NCBI GenBank assembly: GCA_046317855.1
Contig: JBKCVM010000015.1
Span: 1-47,910 of the forward strand
DNA from: CAIOHW01 sp046317855
Lineage (GTDB): Bacteria; Bdellovibrionota; UBA1018
Direction: 5' to 3'
DNA: 47,910 nt
Position numbers and translations under genes: made by a program. The notes under the pieces are model-generated. The model did no database searches and had not been told where the DNA came from. It saw only the letters and a list, made by a program, of their open reading frames with translations. Of this stretch, positions 30,813 through 39,677 are shown piece by piece (position 1 is the stretch's first letter; each line of letters starts with the position of its first letter).

Positions 30813-31490
30813 GTGCGCCATGAATGGCGGCTTTGTCCTTTGGGCAAGCATTGGGTGAAGGCCCATCCGCGAACAGGAACGAAGGGCATTCGAGGACATT
30901 GTCGTTCAAACCCATCCGGCAAGGACCAGATCTATCTGGATGAGATCCGCGAGATTGCTCACAGGAATTTTAGCCACCTTGTGGGCAGGCCGTCCTCCAA
31001 TCGGCTTGGGTTTCCGCAGGGAAACAAGTTTGATGAGCTGATTCGTGGATGGACCCAGTTCTGGAATGAGGTCCTTCGGCCGGATGTTCCGCTCGATCCC
31101 GATCTGGTCAAAGCCCTGATCGCGTCTGAGTCCGGTTTTCGGGCGACAGTGAAGGCTAAGGCGGGAAAGCGAGCCGGTTGGGCGCGTGGCCTGATGCAGA
31201 TTACGGACTGGACGCAGAGGATCCTGACGGATGAGGGTGGAGAGCTAAAGGATCATCTTGTGAATGTGAACCAGGCAGACTTGTCTGATCCGGTTGCCAA
31301 TATTGCAGCCGGCATTCGGTGGTTATTCAGGAAAAAAGAAACAGCGACTTCGAGGTTGGGTCGGGCGGCAACCTGGGATGAGGCCGTTGCCGAGTATAAG
31401 TCTTATCTGGGAGATGTGATGGCTGGAAAGCAGCCCGCAGGAATGAGAATTTTTCGGTCATATCATGTAAGGCTGAAGGGGCAGGAATGA
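30813..31490 (+). CDS. Lytic transglycosylase (SLT-domain) protein without signal peptide
   Basis: A 225-residue protein. Residues about 95-200 form an SLT-type lysozyme fold: catalytic Glu106 in ALIASESGFR, ARGLMQITDW (residues 124-133), then a DPVANIAAGIRWLF helix. It should cleave the glycan strand of peptidoglycan between MurNAc and GlcNAc. Residues 1-40 hold a Cys/His-rich patch (C8, H13, H18, H29, C30) in CPLGKHWVKAH...RGHC, possibly metal-binding. There is no signal peptide. GTG 30813 is the first in-frame start but has no ribosome-binding site. An ATG at 30787 lies one base out of frame, with an 8-A tract (30799-30806) between them. The next gene starts within its last codon. Confidence 0.82.
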   Translation: MRHEWRLCPLGKHWVKAHPRTGTKGIRGHCRSNPSGKDQIYLDEIREIAHRNFSHLVGRPSSNRLGFPQGNKFDELIRGWTQFWNEVLRPDVPLDPDLVKALIASESGFRATVKAKAGKRAGWARGLMQITDWTQRILTDEGGELKDHLVNVNQADLSDPVANIAAGIRWLFRKKETATSRLGRAATWDEAVAEYKSYLGDVMAGKQPAGMRIFRSYHVRLKGQE

Positions 31491-32002
31491 AGGCTGTTGG
31501 CGCACGAACTTTGAAGGGCTTGGTTGGGATCTTCTTAGTTTTCAATTTTTGCTCTTTTCGGCAGATCCACGACACCTTGAACCTTTCGGAAGAGGACTGG
31601 GCCCTTGAACTTGGCCTGAGATCCGAGGGAAGGTCTTCACTGAGTTCAGTGCCAAGTGAGGCGGACGAGGATTTCTGGGAATCGTACAACCAGTGGCTGT
31701 GCTTTGACTCTCATGAAATCGACCTTGAGATGGTCCCAGTCGAGTATGGTGGGACCCGCGAAGTGCCGACCCTGGTCGCTAGAGACTACGAGCATCGTTT
31801 TGAGTTCACCCTGTCTCCGGAGGTCCCGCGCGACAATGAAGTGGTTTTATCGGAGTGGCGCCGGTTGCTGGACGGAGCCGCCTCGGTGTGTGTATTCGCG
31901 GCCTATCTTCAGAGTGTTCAGCCCGCCGAAACTCAGGAGGAAGACGCTTCGTTGTGGGTGATTTCTGGATTCAAGACGGAGCGGGGGTATTGGTGGGACT
32001 AA
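31487..32002 (+). CDS. Exported protein coupled to the transglycosylase (candidate immunity or inhibitor)
   Basis: A 171-residue protein with an N-terminal basic-plus-hydrophobic signal (RTLKGLVGIFLVFNFC), so it should be exported or anchored; the Cys at residue 22 might be a lipobox site, but the preceding residues are not classical. The mature part is acidic (EEDWALELG, SEADEDFWESYNQWL) with no known motif. Its ATG overlaps the transglycosylase stop by 4 bp (ATGA), so the two are translated together. Pairing of a leaderless cell-wall hydrolase with a small exported protein is the pattern of an effector and its periplasmic immunity protein, but nothing in the sequence proves it. No family is recognised. 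Confidence 0.7.
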   Translation: MKAVGARTLKGLVGIFLVFNFCSFRQIHDTLNLSEEDWALELGLRSEGRSSLSSVPSEADEDFWESYNQWLCFDSHEIDLEMVPVEYGGTREVPTLVARDYEHRFEFTLSPEVPRDNEVVLSEWRRLLDGAASVCVFAAYLQSVQPAETQEEDASLWVISGFKTERGYWWD

Positions 32003-32176
32003 GTCTCAACTGGCTCATCACTGTGGGTAAAAATAGCTAAGACCCGAGTGAGTCCTTCAAGAGATCAAAGGCTTGCCGGCGTCCGTTCGAAAAACGTTCA
32101 GATTCTGTTGCAGCGCTTTCAAATCTTACTTTTAGTTCAGGGCCTTGCCCATTGACGAGATCGGATTTTCCCCAGG

Positions 32177-33388
32177 CTACGGAGCCAGTTCTAGGGCTGA
32201 AGCGAGGTCCGCGATCAAATCCGCCGGATCCTCAACCCCAACCGACACCCTGACCGTTCGGTCCGTCATGTCCGAAGCTCGTGCCTCCTCCGGCGTCAGG
32301 TCGCTTCCGTAGAGCTGAAGCACCGGCGTTGCCAGAGACTCCGTCGCGCCCAGGCTCACTGTGAAAGCAAAGAGCTTCAAGCGCGCCACGAACGAGTTTG
32401 CTGATTCATTCTTTAGCTCAAACGACAGCACCGCGCCGGGCTCCTTCATCTGCTTGCGTGCGAGCGCAAATCCAGGGTCCGTTTCCAGGCCGGGATAAAA
32501 AACCTTCGACACCTTGGGGTGTTTCGACAAAAAGCGCGCCACTTCGAGAGCCCCTCGGCATTGTGCCGAGTAGCGAAGCGCATAAGTCTTAAGCCCACGC
32601 TGGATCAAGAACGCAGCATGAGGGTCCAGTGTTGCCCCCAGCAGGATTGCCGTTTCGCGGATCTGTGCGACCAGATTCTTGGGACCCAAGATTGCTCCGG
32701 CCGTCACATCTCCGTGGCCTGCGGCATACTTCGTCAGGCTGTGCACCATGAGATCCACCTGCGTATCGCCGTGTTGGTGAATGCCGGCAAAGGTGTTGTC
32801 CAGAAGCGTGAGCGCGCCCGCGCTCTTGGCCATCGAACAGAGCCTTTCAATGTCTGCCACTCTGCAGATCGGGTTCGTGGGGCTTTCGAAAAAAAGGATC
32901 CTGCGCCCAGAGGCCCGTCCCGAATCCGAAACGTTGAGCGGAGCCCTCAGCGCCGTCTCGACCTCATCGAGTGCCGTAATTGAGAAAAGTCGGTGCTTCA
33001 CCCCGTACTTGCCCAGAAGACTTCGCACCACAGTGCGTGAAGGTTGGTAGGACTCGCGGAACAAAAAGACTTCATCCCCGGGAGAGAGCAGCGCCACGAG
33101 CACTGCCGAGATGGCGGCCATTCCAGAGCTCACCACGAGCGCTTCTTCGCGGCCCTGTAGGTCTGAAAGAAGCATCTCGAGCTCTCGGATCGTAGGATTG
33201 GAGATGCGTGAATAAAGAAAAAGCTCTTCGCCCGACTGGCGAGCATCCTGAGAGCGCTGCATCCAGCCTTCGAGCGAATCGACCGTAAATTTTGCGGCCT
33301 GAAAGATGGGTTGGGCCGAAGGGAGATTCCAGTCCTTGAGCTTAAGGCGAGGGGGGTGGTTGACTCGGGTCGAAAGATTCTGCGGCAT
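32177..33388 (-). CDS. Cys/Met-metabolism PLP-dependent enzyme (cystathionine gamma-lyase/synthase family)
   Basis: A 403-residue fold-type I PLP enzyme of the trans-sulfuration family. It shows YSRISNPTIRELE, the glycine-rich SSGMAAIS loop, LLDNTFAG near the PLP-contact aspartate, and the PLP-lysine segment VHSLTKYAAGHGDVTAG. Members include cystathionine gamma-synthase, cystathionine gamma- and beta-lyase and methionine gamma-lyase, and these motifs do not decide between them. It is transcribed leftwards alone. The 174-bp gap before it (32003-32176) holds no recognisable gene or strong hairpin. Confidence 0.93.
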   Translation of the reverse strand: MPQNLSTRVNHPPRLKLKDWNLPSAQPIFQAAKFTVDSLEGWMQRSQDARQSGEELFLYSRISNPTIRELEMLLSDLQGREEALVVSSGMAAISAVLVALLSPGDEVFLFRESYQPSRTVVRSLLGKYGVKHRLFSITALDEVETALRAPLNVSDSGRASGRRILFFESPTNPICRVADIERLCSMAKSAGALTLLDNTFAGIHQHGDTQVDLMVHSLTKYAAGHGDVTAGAILGPKNLVAQIRETAILLGATLDPHAAFLIQRGLKTYALRYSAQCRGALEVARFLSKHPKVSKVFYPGLETDPGFALARKQMKEPGAVLSFELKNESANSFVARLKLFAFTVSLGATESLATPVLQLYGSDLTPEEARASDMTDRTVRVSVGVEDPADLIADLASALELAP

Positions 33389-33415
33389 GAGGGGCGGCTA
33401 CCACAACGCTTAGCG

Positions 33416-34135
33416 TTATGTCACGCTACTGAGGCGGGTCCAGTCGATGGGAATACCGGCGCGTGCTCCCGAGTGGGTCTTACCTAGAAAGGCATTGGCC
33501 TGCGAAAAGTGTCTGCAACCCAGAAAGCCCCGGTGGGCAGAAAGGGGCGAGGGGTGGGGGGCCTCAAGAATCAGGTGTTCGTCGCTCTCGCTCCGGATCA
33601 GCGAAGCTTTGGCCCGGGCCTCCGCTCCCCAGAGCATAAAAACTCGAGGCTGGGGATGGCGGGCCAGCTCCACGATGAGTCGGTCGGTGAGCTCTTCCCA
33701 TCCCTTTTTTCGGTGCGAAAGTGGAGCGCCCGCCCGGACCGTGAGTACCGTATTCAGGAGCAAAACCCCTTGTGCGCTCCAGCCTGAAAGGTCCGATTGG
33801 GACCGATCGACGCTGCAGCTGAAGTCCGATTCGATCTCCCGGTAGATGTTCGTGAGGCTCGGGGGCTTAGGCGTGAAAGAATTGGGCACGGCAAAGCTCC
33901 TTCCCACTGCCTGCCCGTGGCCGTGATAGGGATCTTGCCCCAGGATCACGACTTTGGACGAGCCAAGGGCCACCTCTTCGAGAGCCCTAAAAATAGACCC
34001 TCGCTCTGGAAAAACGGTTGCTCCCGAGGCCTCCTCTTGAGCCAGAAAGCGATCGAGGACCTTGAAGTAAGGTTTGGAGCTTTCGTCCGCTAGCAGGGCG
34101 GACCAACCCTCAGCCCTGGGAAACTGGAGCCACAC
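33416..34135 (-). CDS. ung: Uracil-DNA glycosylase
   Basis: Removes uracil from DNA, the first step of base-excision repair of deaminated cytosine. The 239-residue length is normal for family 1. The catalytic-water-activating motif GQDPYHGHGQA contains D68, and the second motif HPSPLSAHRGF is present, with LLLNTVLTVRAG and WGAEARAK between them. The N-terminus overlaps the end of the upstream metal-binding gene by 26 bp. The ATG at 34135 gives a natural family N-terminus. Confidence 0.96.
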   Translation of the reverse strand: MWLQFPRAEGWSALLADESSKPYFKVLDRFLAQEEASGATVFPERGSIFRALEEVALGSSKVVILGQDPYHGHGQAVGRSFAVPNSFTPKPPSLTNIYREIESDFSCSVDRSQSDLSGWSAQGVLLLNTVLTVRAGAPLSHRKKGWEELTDRLIVELARHPQPRVFMLWGAEARAKASLIRSESDEHLILEAPHPSPLSAHRGFLGCRHFSQANAFLGKTHSGARAGIPIDWTRLSSVT

Positions 34136-34412
34136 TCTCGACCTTGAATCCCGCGCCCTTCACGGTTTCTCTAATCTGGGCTTCGTTCATGGACTGCTTT
34201 TCGTTGAAAGTGAGCTGGACCTTGCCTGACTTTACGTCCACTTGAACGTCTTTGACGGCCGGATTTTTTAGGAAGGCACGAGTAATGGCGCGAGCGCAAG
34301 AACCGCAAGTCATTCCGGAGACCACCACCTGCTGGGAGAGTGGGGCTGGGCTGGCGATGGATGCCGTGACCGAAAACATCAACGCTGTAACTGCAACGAG
34401 GATTTTGTTCAT
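34110..34412 (-). CDS. Exported heavy-metal-associated (HMA) domain protein
   Basis: A 100-residue protein with a signal peptide (MNKILVAVTALMFSVTASIA) and one HMA domain carrying the metal-binding motif GMTCGSC (C36, C39) and typical beta-alpha-beta-beta-alpha-beta pattern ending GAGFKVESV. Such proteins (MerP- or CopZ-like) bind Cu, Hg or Zn in the periplasm. The metal is not indicated. ATG 34412 is chosen because the signal peptide starts there. It overlaps ung by 26 bp and shares its transcript. Confidence 0.9.
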   Translation of the reverse strand: MNKILVAVTALMFSVTASIASPAPLSQQVVVSGMTCGSCARAITRAFLKNPAVKDVQVDVKSGKVQLTFNEKQSMNEAQIRETVKGAGFKVESVAPVSQG

Positions 34413-34558
34413 GGGCGGTTCTCTAGCAGGCGCTTTGCTCAAATCATAGGGGTGGGGACTCGTTTAAAAATGACACTCTAAATTGATCGGTTTTTATTTG
34501 AGGCAGCCCGGCCTCCTTGAGGTTGCTCCTGGGCCGGCAAATCCGCACAATAGGCAGA

Positions 34559-36784
34559 ATGAAAAGCGTGTTCTTTAGCCTCCGTAACTTCAGCCCCCGT
34601 AACTCGAGCTTCCGTGATCCTAGGTCCGTTTTCAGGGTCTGGGTTTTTGCGATTTGCTTAGTTCAAGTTTTGGTTTCTGCTTCTCCGGCTGCTGCTGCTC
34701 GGCCGGGCGTAAGTGGGTTTGGAGTGGAGGGACTCAAGTGCATCCATCTGCCCCAGCTCATGGATTATTTTTTTCGCGCTCACTACGCCCGTAAATCACT
34801 CTCTGATTCGATCCGAACCAACACAGTCGAGCAGCTGGTGAAGAACATGGACCCTTCTAAAACCATTTTTCTGGAAGAAGACGTGACTGCTCTGAAAAAG
34901 AGTCTGTCTGGATTATTCCCAAGCATTCAGCGAGGTGATTGTCGGCCGCTTGATTCGGCCTATTCGCTTCTGATTCAGCGGAGCAAAGAGAGCGAAGACT
35001 ACGTTCGTGGGCTCTTGGGCAAGAGCTACTCCCTCGATGAAAGCGCAGAAGTCGTGATTGATTCGGAGAAACGTAAATTTCCAAAGACTCAGGCAGAAAA
35101 GCAGAGTCTTCTGAAGGGGCTCGTCCATTTTCAGATCAGCAACTATTTGCTCTCCGGAACTAAGCTTCAGCAGGCTAAAGAACAGCTCATTCACCGTTAT
35201 GAACTCGTAACCAAGCGGCTGCGAGAACGACAAGTCGAAGGGCCGGTCAACGGTTTTGCTGAGGCCTTTGCAGGAGCACTCGATCCCCATTCGACTTATA
35301 TGTCGGCCGATCACTTTGAGGATTTTCAGATCCAGATGAATCTGTCTCTCGAAGGAATCGGAGCTTCGTTGTCCTCGGAAGACGGCTTCACTGTGATTGA
35401 CGATACCATTCCCGGCGGTGGCGCCGAACGGTCCGGTCTGCTGAAGCCCAAAGACAAGATCATTGCTGTGGCGCAGGAGGGAGGCAAGGCAGTTCCTGTG
35501 ATGGACATGGATCTTCGAGACGTTGTTAAGCTGATTCGCGGAAAAAAAGGCTCCAGAGTCACGCTCACCATTTTACGGCAAGCCGAAAAAACCGAAACTT
35601 TTGATGTCACGATCACACGAGACAAGATCGACATCAAAGATCAGGCAGCTAAGATCAGCTACGAGACTCGAAAAGTAAGCGACTCCAGTGGAACTCCCGG
35701 AGTAATGAAAACTCGAAAGATCGCGGTCATTGATCTGCCTTCTTTTTATGGTGGTTCCAAGGGTGGGCGCTCGTGCTCGGCCGATGTCCGTCAGCTTCTA
35801 GAAGAAGCCAAAAAAGAGAAGGTCGACGGAGTGGTTCTCAATTTAACTCGAAATGGCGGAGGCCTTTTGGATGAGGCCGTAAAAATTTCTGGTCTGTTCA
35901 TTCAGAGAGGCGCCGTGGTTGCAACACGCGATACCGCCGACAATACGCAGATTTTGGATGATCAAGACGATTCAGTGGTTTGGAAGGGACCGCTCGTTGT
36001 TCTAATTAGCCGCATGAGTGCGTCGGCTTCTGAGATCTTGGCTGGTGCACTGCAAGACTACAAGCGGGCGCTAGTCGTGGGTTCGGACCACACGTTTGGA
36101 AAGGGGTCAGTCCAAGCCGTCGTCTATTTGCCGCCCGGGCTGGGTGCCATGAAGGTCACCACAGGAATGTTCTTTCTGCCTGGCGGGCGTTCCACTCAGC
36201 ATGCAGGGGTGACGGCAGACGTAGTGCTGCCGCCGGTTTATGCTCTGGATTCAGTTGGCGAAAAAACTCTCGATTACTCGCTTCCGCCTCAGACGATTCC
36301 GGGATTTTTATCACGAGAAGTGAATTCGAGCTCGCCGGAGGGGGCATGGTTGGGAGTGGATTCGAAGGTGGTCCCCATTCTGGCCGCAAAATCGCGAGAA
36401 CGTGTCGCTAAGGATGCCAAGTTTGCTGAGATCAAGAAGGAGCTCGATGAAGCAGCTAAAAACGGAGGCAGCGTTAAGTTAGCTGAGCTTCGCAAGAAAA
36501 CGGCTGCTGAGAAGCTCAAAGAAAAAATGAAAGAAAAGAGCAAAGAAAATCAAAGTGAAAAACAGCTTCAAAGCTCCGGGGGACAGGTGGAGCTTGTCGG
36601 TCTAGCGGGCGCCGCAAAGCCGGATCAGAAACAAAACCAGAAAAGCACTCGCAGAGACCGTGAAGAGCGCATCAAAGAGACCGAGGCGCCGCTGATTAAC
36701 GAGGCGGTGAACATTCTTGCGGACTGGTTGCTTCTTTCTGAGCCGCAACCGCCCCGGACGGTCCAGATTTCTCGCGGACGCTAA
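34559..36784 (+). CDS. C-terminal processing protease (S41, Prc/CtpA type)
   Basis: A periplasmic serine protease of 741 residues. The N-terminus has a long basic stretch and a hydrophobic signal (FAICLVQVLVSASPAAAA). A Prc-type N-terminal helical domain follows, then a PDZ domain (LEGIGASLSSEDGFTVIDDTI, then GLLKPKDKIIAV), the S41 domain with SRMSASASEILAGALQD (Ser in the tail-cleaving active site) and DHTFGKGSVQ (catalytic Lys), and a C-terminal Lys/Glu-rich region (residues about 640-700) that is predicted to be helical. Prc cleaves C-terminal residues of envelope proteins and controls cell-wall hydrolase levels. ATG 34559 is preferred over the frame's first codon at 34517. Confidence 0.94.
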   Translation: MKSVFFSLRNFSPRNSSFRDPRSVFRVWVFAICLVQVLVSASPAAAARPGVSGFGVEGLKCIHLPQLMDYFFRAHYARKSLSDSIRTNTVEQLVKNMDPSKTIFLEEDVTALKKSLSGLFPSIQRGDCRPLDSAYSLLIQRSKESEDYVRGLLGKSYSLDESAEVVIDSEKRKFPKTQAEKQSLLKGLVHFQISNYLLSGTKLQQAKEQLIHRYELVTKRLRERQVEGPVNGFAEAFAGALDPHSTYMSADHFEDFQIQMNLSLEGIGASLSSEDGFTVIDDTIPGGGAERSGLLKPKDKIIAVAQEGGKAVPVMDMDLRDVVKLIRGKKGSRVTLTILRQAEKTETFDVTITRDKIDIKDQAAKISYETRKVSDSSGTPGVMKTRKIAVIDLPSFYGGSKGGRSCSADVRQLLEEAKKEKVDGVVLNLTRNGGGLLDEAVKISGLFIQRGAVVATRDTADNTQILDDQDDSVVWKGPLVVLISRMSASASEILAGALQDYKRALVVGSDHTFGKGSVQAVVYLPPGLGAMKVTTGMFFLPGGRSTQHAGVTADVVLPPVYALDSVGEKTLDYSLPPQTIPGFLSREVNSSSPEGAWLGVDSKVVPILAAKSRERVAKDAKFAEIKKELDEAAKNGGSVKLAELRKKTAAEKLKEKMKEKSKENQSEKQLQSSGGQVELVGLAGAAKPDQKQNQKSTRRDREERIKETEAPLINEAVNILADWLLLSEPQPPRTVQISRGR

Positions 36785-36969
36785 TTTTGCGTCTGGGGGG
36801 TTTCAGCGGGTACGGCGATCGCTGCGCCGCTTTCTGCTGTGCGTGAAGAGTTTTTGCGCTCAATGACCTTTGTCGTGATCCACCCGGCAAGGCCTACAGT
36901 GGTGAGTCCCAGTGCTAGCCAGAAAGTCTGGGTCAGGGTCTTAAGAGTTTTCTGGTTGAGTTCCAGCAT
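36781..36969 (-). CDS. Small single-pass membrane protein
   Basis: A 62-residue protein with one membrane segment (TFWLALGLTTVGLAGWITT, residues about 16-34), a positively charged following segment (KVIERKNSS) and a polar C-terminus. The ATG directly abuts the pepA stop, so it is translated with pepA. Its stop overlaps the convergent prc stop by 4 bp. Small size makes the call less certain, but the operon position and hydrophobic pattern support a real gene. Confidence 0.6.
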   Translation of the reverse strand: MLELNQKTLKTLTQTFWLALGLTTVGLAGWITTKVIERKNSSRTAESGAAIAVPAETPQTQN

Positions 36970-38541
36970 TTAAATTCTTCCCTTCTTTGAAATGGAATGG
37001 GGCCTGACCTTGGCTTTTTGGTGCGCTTCATTCAAGGCCAAGTCAACAATGGCATCCGTCCAGAACACTCCAAAGCCTGTCGTGTCTGAACTGACCAGTC
37101 CGAGTCCACCCTTGTTTTCAGCTGTTGATAAGTCCAAGTGTAGCCATGGGGTTTCATTGCCGATGAAGTGCGATAAAAAAGTTGCAGCATAGATGTGATC
37201 GGCGTTGCTGCCGGGGCCACACTGCGCAAGGTCGGCAATTTTTGATTTGAGTATTTCTCGGTAGTCCTCGCCGATCGGAAAGCTCCAGGTCCGCTCTCCC
37301 GATTCGTCACCTGCAGTGACTGCTTTGCGAGCAAGCCAAGGAGCATTAGAAAAAACGGCTCCGCGTCGAGTGTCCAGTGACCGTATCGCAGCTCCAGTCA
37401 GAGTGGCGTAATCGATACAAAGCGAGGGCTGAGTGCGACGAACGAGTGCCAGCGTATCGCTCAGCACCATTCGGCCTTCGGCATCCGTGTCGATGACTTC
37501 GATCGAAGTGCCGTCGCATGCAATCACGATGTCATTGGGTTTATAGGCGGTCGGAGAAATGAGATTTTCTGCAAGCGCAAGATAAGCGTGCACTTCAAAT
37601 GGCACTTTCATTTTGGCAAAGTATCCGCATAGGGCTAGCGCAAGTGCAGAGCCTGTCATGTCCCCGTGCATGCCGTACATGTGGGGTCCGGTTTTGATAT
37701 TGTAACCACCCGTATCAAAGCACAGGCCTTTTCCAACCAGTGCGACTACCGGAAGTTTTGATTTTTGAGCAGAGCGTTTGAGAGCGGGTTTGGGTTGATA
37801 TTTGATAACCGCAATGCCGGCTTGGCTCTTGGGATCTGCGCGATTGACGGCGAGAAAAGCCCCAGCTTTCTTTTTTTGGAGCTCAGAGATGGACCAAAAC
37901 TCGAACGAAAGTCCGTGATCTTTGGCAAACGCTTGAGCGCGCGCGCGGTACGCATGAGGATGAAGCTCGTTGGAGGGAAGATCTGCCAGTGTTCGTACGA
38001 GGCTATTTGCTTGGCCAAGGGATTGGCCCTTAAATATCAGCCTGGCAAGCTCTCGTTGCTGCAGTGAAGTGCGCCACTCAAGTGCCGGCAGGATTGGGTT
38101 TGCACTTGCGTGTTCCTCGCCTTTTTTACCGAATGAAACGGGCTTCCATCCTGCCATTTGGCTCAGAGCGGAAAGGGCCACCACGATTCGACGAGACTGA
38201 GTTTTGTCGATCGCTTTCAGATTGAGTACTAGAGACCGCGTACCTTCGGCGGCAGGCAAAGGCGCAAAAAGATCTTCGAGAGACTTTCTCAGCTCGGTAT
38301 GGAGTTGAAAGCTCGAAACTTGCGGAGAAATAAAAAAAACGGTGAGTGAATCTCCACCGGTAAAATGAAGTCTGGCTGAAGCGGTGGAGTCATTTTTTTT
38401 GAAGGTTTTGCTCAGTTTCTGCCACTGAGCCAGGGCCGCAGCAGTCAAAAGCTCGGGTCCCTGGGAGAGCTTTTCGAGCGATTGCTCGAGCTTTGAAGTG
38501 GGGGCCACCAAAATCTCATGTTTTATATGAAGTGCCATCAT
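36970..38541 (-). CDS. pepA: Leucyl aminopeptidase (M17 family)
   Basis: A cytoplasmic metallo-aminopeptidase that removes N-terminal residues from peptides. The 523-residue protein has a variable N-terminal domain and the catalytic C-terminal domain: GKGLCFDTGGYNIKTG (catalytic Lys and metal ligand), YGMHGDMTGSA, the metal-binding IDTDAEGRMVLSDTLA, and the DYATLTGA segment. Length and motifs match PepA. It starts with two adjacent ATGs (38541, 38538). In gammaproteobacteria PepA also binds DNA, but no such role is implied here. A small membrane protein follows directly. Confidence 0.95.
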   Translation of the reverse strand: MMALHIKHEILVAPTSKLEQSLEKLSQGPELLTAAALAQWQKLSKTFKKNDSTASARLHFTGGDSLTVFFISPQVSSFQLHTELRKSLEDLFAPLPAAEGTRSLVLNLKAIDKTQSRRIVVALSALSQMAGWKPVSFGKKGEEHASANPILPALEWRTSLQQRELARLIFKGQSLGQANSLVRTLADLPSNELHPHAYRARAQAFAKDHGLSFEFWSISELQKKKAGAFLAVNRADPKSQAGIAVIKYQPKPALKRSAQKSKLPVVALVGKGLCFDTGGYNIKTGPHMYGMHGDMTGSALALALCGYFAKMKVPFEVHAYLALAENLISPTAYKPNDIVIACDGTSIEVIDTDAEGRMVLSDTLALVRRTQPSLCIDYATLTGAAIRSLDTRRGAVFSNAPWLARKAVTAGDESGERTWSFPIGEDYREILKSKIADLAQCGPGSNADHIYAATFLSHFIGNETPWLHLDLSTAENKGGLGLVSSDTTGFGVFWTDAIVDLALNEAHQKAKVRPHSISKKGRI

Positions 38542-38621
38542 GCATGCTTGTGGCCGATCACGGGTAAAACTTCAACCGCGCGTTGCGTTTTACGGTCTCA
38601 TCCCATTAATGTGGTCGGGCT

Positions 38622-39677
38622 ATGGCAGGATCACGCGCTCTCCCAAAAATTCTGATTCTTTACACAGGCGGCACCTTTGGAATGGATGCAGATTCTCTGA
38701 CCATTCCAAAGTTGAGCCCTGAAGCGTTGCGCCTTCGCCTGCTTAGCCGTGTTCCTGAACTGGCCGACATGGCTCGGTGCCAGGTCGAGATCGTCATGAA
38801 CCGCGACAGTGCGCATGTGGGCCCCGCAGAGTGGGTCACCCTGGCAAGGTACATCCGAGAGCGATGGAATCGATTTGACGGAATGGTAGTGCTTCATGGC
38901 ACCGATACTCTGGCGTACACCGCCAGCGCTCTTTCATTTTTACTGCGGCCTTGCCGAGTACCGGTTGTTTTAACCGGTGCGCAGAGGCCTTTGTCTGCGA
39001 TTCGGTCCGATGCGCGGCGTAATTTGATCTCGGCAGTCGAAATGGCAGCCACGGTTACCCAGAACAAAAGGCTTGGACAGGTCGCAGTTTTCTTCAATGA
39101 CTTACTTTTTCAGGGAAACCGAGTGCGCAAGCGCAGCGCGGTGGATTTCTCAGGGTTTGAAAGTCCCAAGGCTCCGGTACTGGCTCGAGTGGGCGCGCAA
39201 GTGCACTGGGATTCACGAGCTTTCGTTGCGATTGGGGCTGCCCCTCGGCTTGAAGACTCGTTTTCTTCTCGAGTGGCCATGCTTCAAGTTTCGCCGGGAA
39301 TGCCGTCTCGCATTTTGAGGGAGAAGCTATTGCCCGAGCTCGATGGACTTGTTCTCGTGGCGTTTCCATCCGGAACGGCTCCGACCCATGATCCCGAGTT
39401 TTTGGCGCTTTTAGCAGAGGCCCGCTCAAAAGAAATTGCTGTGGTGGTGGCTACCGAAGGGGTGGGTGTAAGCGGCAGTGAGTATCGCGCTGGAAAACAA
39501 ATGTTGGAGTTGGGGGCGCTTTGGTCAGGGGCGATGACGCCAGAGTGTGCGTATGTCAAAGCGCTTTGGATTTTGGGGCAGTCTGATTTGGCCAGGGGCT
39601 CGGGTCAAAAACGGCTGAATCGCTTTAAGAAGCTATGGGAACGTGAGCTTGCCTGGGAGGGGGTTTCTCATCGCTAA
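38622..39677 (+). CDS. ansA: L-asparaginase (type I)
   Basis: Hydrolyses asparagine to aspartate and ammonia. The 351 residues show the first signature LYTGGTFGM (nucleophile Thr15), the second signature VVLHGTDTLAYT with the catalytic Thr/Asp, and later TGAQRPLSAIRSDARRNL. The lack of a signal peptide fits the cytoplasmic type I enzyme. The last 53 bp overlap the convergent MFS gene. ATG 38622 starts just before the conserved strand KILILYTGGT. The function as an asparaginase, rather than a related glutaminase or glutamyl-tRNA amidotransferase (GatD), is favoured by length and by context. Confidence 0.9.
   Translation: MAGSRALPKILILYTGGTFGMDADSLTIPKLSPEALRLRLLSRVPELADMARCQVEIVMNRDSAHVGPAEWVTLARYIRERWNRFDGMVVLHGTDTLAYTASALSFLLRPCRVPVVLTGAQRPLSAIRSDARRNLISAVEMAATVTQNKRLGQVAVFFNDLLFQGNRVRKRSAVDFSGFESPKAPVLARVGAQVHWDSRAFVAIGAAPRLEDSFSSRVAMLQVSPGMPSRILREKLLPELDGLVLVAFPSGTAPTHDPEFLALLAEARSKEIAVVVATEGVGVSGSEYRAGKQMLELGALWSGAMTPECAYVKALWILGQSDLARGSGQKRLNRFKKLWERELAWEGVSHR

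Noticed and set aside
34508..34538. A strong regulatory hairpin upstream of the prc gene.
   Set aside because: Only CCGGCC/GGCCGG pairs across a 17-bp loop and no other support is seen, so it was not called.
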